A stretch of DNA of 27,500 nucleotides from Botryococcus braunii. Its lineage: Eukaryota > Chlorophyta > Trebouxiophyceae. Each line of letters opens with the position of its first letter. The first letter of the stretch is position 1. A program made the translations under genes and the position numbers. A model generated the notes under the pieces. That model saw nothing but the letters and a program-made list of their open reading frames with translations. It searched no databases and was not told the DNA's origin. The stretch covers positions 77,581 to 105,080 of the forward strand of contig KV908453.1 in the NCBI GenBank assembly GCA_002005505.1, in the 5' to 3' direction. Positions 21,994 through 27,500 of the stretch are shown here, piece by piece.

Positions 21994-22803
21994 CTCCTCT
22001 CCAATATTGCCCCCTTCCACCTGCCTTAAATGCATTAATGCCCTATTCTCCCTACCTCGGGGGCCCACCTGGTTCACTTGCTTCTTCTGTTGAGAGGGGC
22101 TGTGTTGAGAAGGGCTGTGTCCCCTGACCCCCTCTCTGCCGCCAATGCTTCCGGAAGCATCCGCTGTGGCTGAAGGGCCACTGCTGCTCAAAGGAAGCTT
22201 CGAGGTGCCAGCCGAATGAGAGTCTGTGCACGTGATCTCTGGGAGTTTGAAGAAGCTCATTGGTACGGAGGACGATGGTGCAAGAAGTCCTCCCTGTGGG
22301 TGTAGTTCTGAGGCACCACGTGGGTGTGGGTGCATTTCTGGGGCACCACGTGGGTGTGGGTGCAGTTCTGGGGCACCACGTGGGTGTGGGTGCAGTTCTG
22401 GGGCACCACGTGGGTGTGGGTGCAGTTCGGGGGTACCCCATGCACGCAATCGTCCGCTTTCCTCCTGCCGCAGCACGATGCTAGGGGATGTGGTGAAGGA
22501 AGTTGAGTTTACCCCAGATTCAGCCTGCCGGTGCTTATCGGGCAGTGCACGTTCTGGATCTGGTAGTGTACGGTCTGTATCTGGTAGTGTACGGTCAGGA
22601 TCTGGTAGTGTACGGTTTGGAAGAATGCAGAGGTTAAACCCCAGCTGCTCGGCAGTTGATGTGGGAACAGTGATGGAGATTCCTTCCTTATGAGGAGCGA
22701 TTTCCATACACTTTTCCGGAATCACTTGTGAGCTGGTTGTCTGGCAGCCAGGAACATGATCATGAGGGATTTGATGGTCTTGGGTTGAGGATCCAGCCAG
22801 TAT
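21994..22803 (-). CDS. Upstream exon 3 of the large minus-strand gene (probable)
   Basis: Opens after the acceptor TTCGTTTGCAG| before 22803 and reads ILAGSSTQDHQIPHDHVPG. Two coding minisatellites follow: a heptad (RTLPDPD, four copies) and a decad (PELHPHPRGA, four or more copies), then a Gln/Ser/Gly-rich tail (HSPSQHSPSQQKKQVNQ). Beyond about 21994 the frame enters (CT)n microsatellite and is not believed. Possible donors are CGAG|GTAGGG at 22056/22055 and GAG|GTGACG at 21994/21993. Neither has the phase (2) demanded by the acceptor at 21200, so the link to the main exon is unresolved. A small exon may be missing, an earlier donor may be used, or these may be two genes. Confidence 0.5.
22311..22430. 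repeat. 30-bp coding minisatellite, 4 copies
   Basis: Units gggcaccacgtgggtgtggg + tgcagttctg lie at 22311, 22341, 22371 and 22401, with a partial copy before. They are near-identical and encode the decad PELHPHPRGA on the minus strand. They are contiguous, without spacers. Confidence 0.95.
22538..22621. repeat. 21-bp coding minisatellite, 4 copies
   Basis: Units tctggtagtgtacggtctgta and variants lie at 22538 (most diverged), 22559, 22580 and 22601. They encode heptads of the type RTLPDPD on the minus strand. Confidence 0.95.
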
Positions 22804-22871
22804 CTGCAAACGAAGTATAAATTTCTAACAGAAATGTGCAATTAAATGCATCTAGTACAAATGATACTCAC
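22804..22871 (-). other. Intron 2 of the large gene, 68 bp
   Basis: Bounded by a strong donor TCT|GTGAGTATC at 22872/22871 and acceptor TTCGTTTGCAG| before 22803. It is AT-rich and phase 0 on both sides. It is the best-looking small intron in the window. Confidence 0.6.
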
Positions 22872-23271
22872 AGAACTCCTAAACATTGTTTGGATGTCAT
22901 CAGCGATCTGGAGAAAAAGCTGTGGGAGGTTTTGAGTATGTCGGTGTGGGCATAGATAGTAAACCAATCCTCAGCATCGGAAGTTTCTGACTTTTAAGGA
23001 AAAAGTCGAATTTTTGGCAGACCTTCAGCAGACGATCAAGCTCTGAGTGTAGTACAGCGATGCTGTCATGCCTCTCTTCAAGCGCACACTTGCTTGGTGG
23101 ATGCTGGCTGCTGAGGCCAGATAGAAGCCTTTGAAGGCTGCCGTTTTGCCGATCCCCCATTCTTACAAGATCTGCATTCATACTAGAACTGGAGAGCTCT
23201 GATTGGAGATTTGAAATAGTGGTGAGGTTTGGGAGGTGGGAAGCGCTTGAGCAAACCTTTTTCTTAAACAT
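22872..23271 (-). CDS. 5' exons 1 and 2 of the large minus-strand gene (probable)
   Basis: Exon 1 (23271-23023) starts at an ATG, MFKKKVCSSAS, and encodes 83 residues. They include SELSSSSMNADLVRMGDRQN and the helix-rich DSIAVLHSELDRLLK, a coiled-coil-like pattern. It ends at AAG|GTCTGC, a weaker donor. Exon 2 (22907-22872) follows the acceptor TTTTTCTCCAG| and encodes IADDIQTMFRSS in phase 0, ending at GTGAGT. Joined, these give HSELDRLLK-IADDIQTMFRSS-ILAGSSTQ, a continuous heptad-like helix. The alternative unspliced reading continues only to a stop at 22900. No family was recognised. Upstream, 23272-23700 shows no further exon. Confidence 0.5.
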
Positions 23272-23795
23272 GTCCCGCGCTTACTATCAGAAACGTCCTT
23301 GATAAATAGCACGTAAGTGTAAAGTACTATACAGGGGGGTCAAGGAATCCGCCGCAGTGCTGTACTTCTGAACTGACAGATTACGACAGACACTCTGCAA
23401 TCACGCCGCTCGCCTTGCCTCGCAATACAAGGCTTATAACTGGCAACGGTACCATTATGTTGTGTTTCTTTAGAATTCCACAGTTATACCTGCAGTATGA
23501 ATGTGCTGGGCAAACCTTCGGTTTGCAGAAGTACTGTGCTCGGTCTCATCGGCCGTTGAGTCGAGGGAAGCGACTCCTTATGTCGCACACGCCCTTCTCA
23601 CGGTAAGAAAATCAACAGTATTACCTAATATAACGACAGCCGACCCACTCGGAAGTAGCTTTGATAGCATGAGTGTTTCAGATAGTTCATAAGAAGCTTT
23701 GTACCGGGCACCACGATGTACTGCCTCGCGATACTGCGAGATGTACAGTATTCCTGGACGATAGACGCGTCGCGCGAGAAAAGGCCCCTTATATG
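23272..23795. other. No gene recognised; 5' flank of the large gene
   Basis: Mixed-composition sequence between the putative start of the large gene and the minus-strand LINE. It has only short open frames. A tract of about 10 C near 23808-23817 borders the LINE tail. Confidence 0.4.
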
Positions 23796-24815
23796 AAAAA
23801 TCCCACCCCCCCCCCCTTTCCCCCATTGTACTTTAAAAAACTTCCTTAAGGCAGAAGAAGTTACATTTGTCCAGCCACTAGGGCATGATGAGAGATGTCC
23901 ACAACACACCAACAAGCTGAAACTATGAAGAACGGACCACAAGAGGTGGCCAAACGAAGATCGAAAACGTAACGGAGCAAACGAAAAGGGGAAGGAAGGG
24001 GGGATAAGGGGGGGGGCAGCCACAGACGTGGCTGCGGCCAAGTCACCGTAGCCGGCGTAAAGCAGCACGAGCCTGGAATGCATCCGAGATAAAGGAGACA
24101 ACCGCACGCAAGCCAGCGTGCCAAATGAACTGCTGAAGAGATCTAGAAGGGCCAACAAACAATTGGGGGTAACGGTCCCGCACCGCGGTAAGAGCAGGAC
24201 AGTGAAAGACAAAGTGGTGTTCATCACCCACAGAGGAGCCACACATATCACACAGGCGCTGAAGGTGCGGAAGCCGGTGTTTGCGGCCCATGTCAATAGG
24301 AAGCTTCTTAAGGCCATGAACACCAAGACGAAACCTGAGAAAGAGCCGGACCTTGGCAACATCAAGAGACAGATAACAGAGGCGGGAGCGCTGAGCCTTT
24401 GTAGGGCAAATCACCGCACATAAGTACATAGCTGGGGATCAGCAGGGGCTAACCGAGGGGAGACATGAAGAGAGGCCACAGGGAGGGTATTTGCCTGCCA
24501 GATGAGAGCTAAAAAGGTATCCATATCAATGGGCTGCGGGCGCTGACAATCAGCCGCATAGGGGCACCCTAAGCGGCGAAGGGCAGCCATAAAGAACCCG
24601 CCCAGGACGGAGAACCCGTCGTAACGTCATATTAGCATGAGTCCCTATGAATACGTGCATGCAAGTGGTCGGGTGGGAGATCCACCAGAGAGTTCCAAAA
24701 GGTGACCACACGCTTGAACTAGATATGATGAAGGGGCCAAACGCCAACCTCAGCAAGGAGCACATCGGTGCGGACCGTCTAACGGACCCCCGAGCGTGCG
24801 TATACGCACGCCCCG
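23795..24815 (-). mobile_element. LINE 3'-half relic, minus strand
   Basis: This copy is the better preserved of the pair. The terminal part (24429-24043) reads [68 protein letters not shown] and [20 protein letters not shown], then a stop at 24045-24043. It keeps the C-x2-C and H-x4-C zinc residues. Upstream to about 24810 the same element is readable with several stops: LLAEVGVWPLHHI, FKRVVTFWNSLVDLPPDHLH and WAGSLWLPFAA, the linker region that follows the reverse-transcriptase domain in such ORF2 proteins. The reverse-transcriptase core and endonuclease are missing. The 3' tail is pyrimidine-rich. Boundaries are approximate. Confidence 0.75.
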
Positions 24816-24860
24816 CTACGTAGCAGGCATGATACACTCCCCCGAATGAGATACATGATG

Positions 24861-24896
24861 TCCCCGACATCTACTCGGACCCCGACATCTACTCGG
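24861..24896. repeat. 18-bp tandem duplication
   Basis: ccccgacatctactcgg occurs twice in tandem with an 18-bp period. Confidence 0.9.
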
Positions 24897-25189
24897 ACCG
24901 CCATGCGACGCGCAAAATGCAAGGGCAAAACATTTCTTGCATCCCTTACATATGCATGTTTTGTGGCTGATGTTGGGCCACTATTGTTTTGGTGATGTGG
25001 CTCACAGCTTGCTCGATGTTGCGTTGAGAGATGGTTGATGTGGCCCACTACCTTTTGGGCAGTGTGACAGTTCTTAGCCCACAACCTTAAGCCTACAAGC
25101 TTGTTGGTGATGAGGCTGGTGCTGCCTGATACCCTTGCTGTTACTGTGGCTAAGATTGGCTGGCTTCCTCTTGGGATTGTACCAGAGGT

Positions 25190-25379
25190 CGACACACACC
25201 TTGGGAATTGCACATGTTTACAACCTAAAACCGCCGTGCCTGCAAGTAAGTCTTTTAGTTTTGCTGGTGGTGGGGTTGGATTCTTGGTGAGCTCTGGATG
25301 GGTCTCAAAAGAATTGTTCGCAAGATATATTGCTGTATGTGGTCTTGGTCAGTACATACCATACATGCGCTTTAGTTAA
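25190..25379 (+). pseudogene. Possible LINE endonuclease fragment
   Basis: The open frame contains CTCLQPKTAVPASKSFSF immediately followed by AGGGVGFLVSSGWVSKEL. A CLQE-x-K motif followed by GGVGFLV-x is reminiscent of the apurinic-like endonuclease domain of LINEs, but the spacing is compressed and the catalytic residues are absent. This is a weak call. Confidence 0.22.
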
Positions 25380-26640
25380 TGGGCTGTTGTTGGTCCACAT
25401 GCGTTTTAATGCTCAGTTCCAGGGCATTATAGCAATTTATTTCGCATGCTTCATTCGAGTTGTGCATTTGTGAGTATGCGCCTACCTTATCTGCCCATGT
25501 TTGCATTTATTCGAGCAGCGACGCGCATGATGGTGTAGCCAGTGTTTGGTTGCTCCAAAACGTAACTGCTGTATATCAGCAAACATATTAACTTCCACAC
25601 TTTATGTCACTTCAGTGCTAGAGCATACTTATGTTAGCAACACGGTGGGTCGATGTATTGCTTGTTGTCATGTTCTGATGTGTTTTGTGTCATGCATGGA
25701 CTCCTGCCTCAGCCTGGCGAACAATACATCACTGCAAAAGTAGTTTCCACTAGATTTGGAGTAAATTTTGCGTGCCGTTCCGAGGCATCGAGTTCTCCCA
25801 TACAAATTATTTTGTTGCATCCGCATCAAGGCCCAACGCACTGAGAAAGGAGAGCACCATTGTCAAGAGGAGGACCACTCTCTCCACAGTCCTTGACAGG
25901 TGCATATATTACACCTTACCCAGTATACTATTGGAGGGCCTCTATTGGGTAGAAGTCAAGAAATTTGGAGGGTATACCTTACGTAAGGTGTGAGCAACAT
26001 GCGACATGGGGTTCTGCAACCACCAAGGGGGTCCCCCGGGGGGGGGGGGGGGTTTGCAGTAATTGGTGGTTGTTCATGTGCTTATTGTATCCTAAGGAGG
26101 AGAGATCATGATCACCCTAAAAATAGGAAAACTGAAGATACTGAATATGCCCAGACATCCGAATTCAGACCATAATTTTTTGCAAGTTGAAGGGTGGGTT
26201 CAAGATCAAGAATCTAGAAGTGCAGGATCTCTGAGCCTTCAGAGTCTTCGAAGCGGTACACGTGGCCATGCTCACAACAACCTAATCACCCGCAATCCAA
26301 ATTCAAACCAACCGTCCTAAGCCTTCAACCCCTCCTGATCCTAGAGTTCGGAACCATTGAACCACATGAGATCTTAGTAACCCATACATCACCCTGAATT
26401 CATGATTCGAAGCAACATCATTTGTACACCCACTATTCATTTGAAACCCATCTTCAATGCACCTTTTACAGTAATACTACGTAAGGCCTAAGCGATTACA
26501 ACTAAATAAAGAACAGCTAAGATATGGCAGAATACCAAGTCGACCAAAATTAAACACAAAAGTCAACCCCAGCACCAACCCCAAAGCTTCACCCTCTCAG
26601 GGGAAAAGCCTTTGCTGAATCTTGAAAAACTTTAAGGGAA
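25380..26640. other. No gene recognised
   Basis: Only short open frames occur on either strand. The region contains a 15-G run (26038-26052) flanked by a perfect 10-bp inverted repeat (caaccaccaa 26017-26026, ttggtggttg 26063-26072). The rest is ordinary AT-richer sequence. Confidence 0.4.
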
Positions 26641-26642
26641 AT

Positions 26643-26735
26643 GCATCTTCCTCAAGGCTTCTGCATCTTCATCAAGGCCTCTTCATCAACGCTTCATCAA
26701 TGCCTATTTCATCAAGGCTTCTGCATCTTCTGGCC
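26643..26735. repeat. Degenerate catcaaggctt repeat
   Basis: Short variants of tcatcaaggcttctgcatct and cttcatcaa recur several times over about 90 bp. Confidence 0.7.
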
Positions 26736-26902
26736 AAGGTATGTATCATGCAAAAGGTGATGCACTTTATTGTTGAATCATGAATGTTAACAACGTCTTG
26801 ACTCTTTAAAGATGGTATAAATTTGTCACAGATGGGTCGAAACAATCCGTTTCCTGGACCAGAATCCACCCGGATCTGAACTCTACAGAGCTGGACTTCC
26901 TA

Positions 26903-26933
26903 CCATATATGGCGACTTCCCACTATATAGTGG
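26903..26933. repeat. Two adjacent AT-core palindromes
   Basis: ccatatatgg (26903-26912) and ccactatatagtgg (26920-26933) are both perfect. The first also fits the CC(A/T)6GG consensus bound by MADS-type factors in plants and animals, though a single match has little weight. Confidence 0.75.
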
Positions 26934-27070
26934 TTATGCCTATGCCATGGCAATGCTAATTGGACACACCAGGGTGCGCCTGTGCACATGCGCGTGCGTG
27001 AATGGTAGCCAAAATATACCCAATTGGCGCGTGCATGTACATATGGTATTGCGTACATCTTCCCAAGCTT

Positions 27071-27124
27071 GTTCTCGTATACGCTCTCCCCTCGGTACGT
27101 ACCGAGGGGAGAGGGTGCGAGAAC
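27071..27124. repeat. Perfect 30-bp palindrome with outer stem
   Basis: ctctcccctcggtac (27084-27098) is followed directly by its exact reverse complement (27099-27113). Outer arms gttctcg (27071-27077) and cgagaac (27118-27124) extend the structure. Confidence 0.93.
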
Positions 27125-27125
27125 A

Positions 27126-27170
27126 CTGATCACGTGGTCAGGGCCACGTGGGCAATGTGAACGCGTTCAC
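27126..27170. repeat. Three short palindromes in a row
   Basis: ctgatcac/gtggtcag (27126-27141, one mismatch), ccacgtgg (27144-27151) and gtgaacgcgttcac (27157-27170, perfect). Confidence 0.8.
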
Positions 27171-27270
27171 AGCTATCAATTTGTAAGAATATTTGTATTG
27201 CACACCCGCAACCTCCAGCAGTGCCGGTCATGTTATTGTTATTTTTACGTTCCCTATCATGGTAGAGAAT

Positions 27271-27304
27271 GTAGTTTTCTGAACTGATTAGTTCAGAAAA
27301 CTAC
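27271..27304. repeat. Perfect hairpin, 15-bp stem, 4-nt loop
   Basis: gtagttttctgaact (27271-27285) and agttcagaaaactac (27290-27304) are exact reverse complements around gatt. Confidence 0.93.
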
Positions 27305-27459
27305 AGAGACAACTGCGGCAAAGACGTAGCTACCTAGGTACCTATGCGTCTTATTCCCATACTCGTCAAAGCGAATATGCGAGACCACCAGTGGACCAAC
27401 ATTCATTGCTACGCTGGCCTTCTACAACATGTTGACCTGCGACTGGTCATGAATGGTCG

Positions 27460-27498
27460 ATATTGCAGGTTAATCAAACGTTTGATTAACTGCAATAT
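27460..27498. repeat. Palindrome with 20-bp perfect core at window end
   Basis: ttaatcaaacgtttgattaa (27470-27489) is a perfect palindrome. Arms atattgcag and ctgcaatat extend it, with one bulged base on the left. It may continue past the window. Confidence 0.9.
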
Positions 27499-27500
27499 TG

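Noticed and set aside
22291..22430. 30-bp repeats as a CRISPR array
   Set aside because: The units are directly contiguous with no unique spacers, lie within an open coding frame, and the context is eukaryotic.

Overview
This window looks like nuclear DNA of a eukaryote. It has spliced genes with GT..AG introns, long dinucleotide microsatellites, minisatellites, relics of Ty1/copia and LINE-type retrotransposons, and a long terminal-inverted-repeat element. I see no operons, bacterial ribosome binding sites, rRNA or tRNA. A plastid-type inositol monophosphatase gene with a transit-peptide-like first exon suggests a photosynthetic lineage. The degenerate ankyrin-type protein and the retroelements would fit a microalga (a green or prasinophyte-like alga is my best guess), but I cannot name the organism from the sequence.

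Layout. 1-2.3 kb: the first two exons of an IMPL1-like inositol monophosphatase on the minus strand, whose introns are filled with minisatellites; the rest of the gene runs off the left edge. 3.0-4.4 kb: two LINE relics, a reverse-transcriptase C-terminal zinc region and an ORF1-like RNA-binding piece. 5.7-8.4 kb: an ankyrin-repeat-like gene on the plus strand, two exons around a 738-bp intron packed with repeats, with one apparent single-base frameshift. 9.2-10.7 kb: a decayed Ty1/copia pol interrupted by a LINE 3' end and carrying a fresh-looking palindrome. 10.8-14.9 kb: a repeat block with compound microsatellites, two copies of a dispersed repeat and a foldback element of about 660 bp set in an (AT)n tract. 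15.0-23.3 kb: a probable large gene on the minus strand whose main exon has 5.1 kb of uninterrupted, disordered, GC-rich coding sequence with no domain I recognise, plus short upstream exons and a possible terminal exon. 23.8-24.8 kb: a second copy, on the opposite strand, of the LINE found at 9.4 kb. 24.8-27.5 kb: no convincing gene; the last 600 bp hold an unusual series of unrelated perfect palindromes.

The three host genes share no visible pathway. What they do share is that introns and gene borders carry tandem repeats, and one compound order, (GT)n then a G run then (GA)n, recurs at separate sites. The best candidates for something undescribed are the large disordered gene with its in-frame minisatellites, the palindrome cluster at the right end, the inverted duplication inside the copia relic, and the nested foldback element. 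Exon joins are my own inference from frame, phase and splice dinucleotides; no search or transcript data were available.
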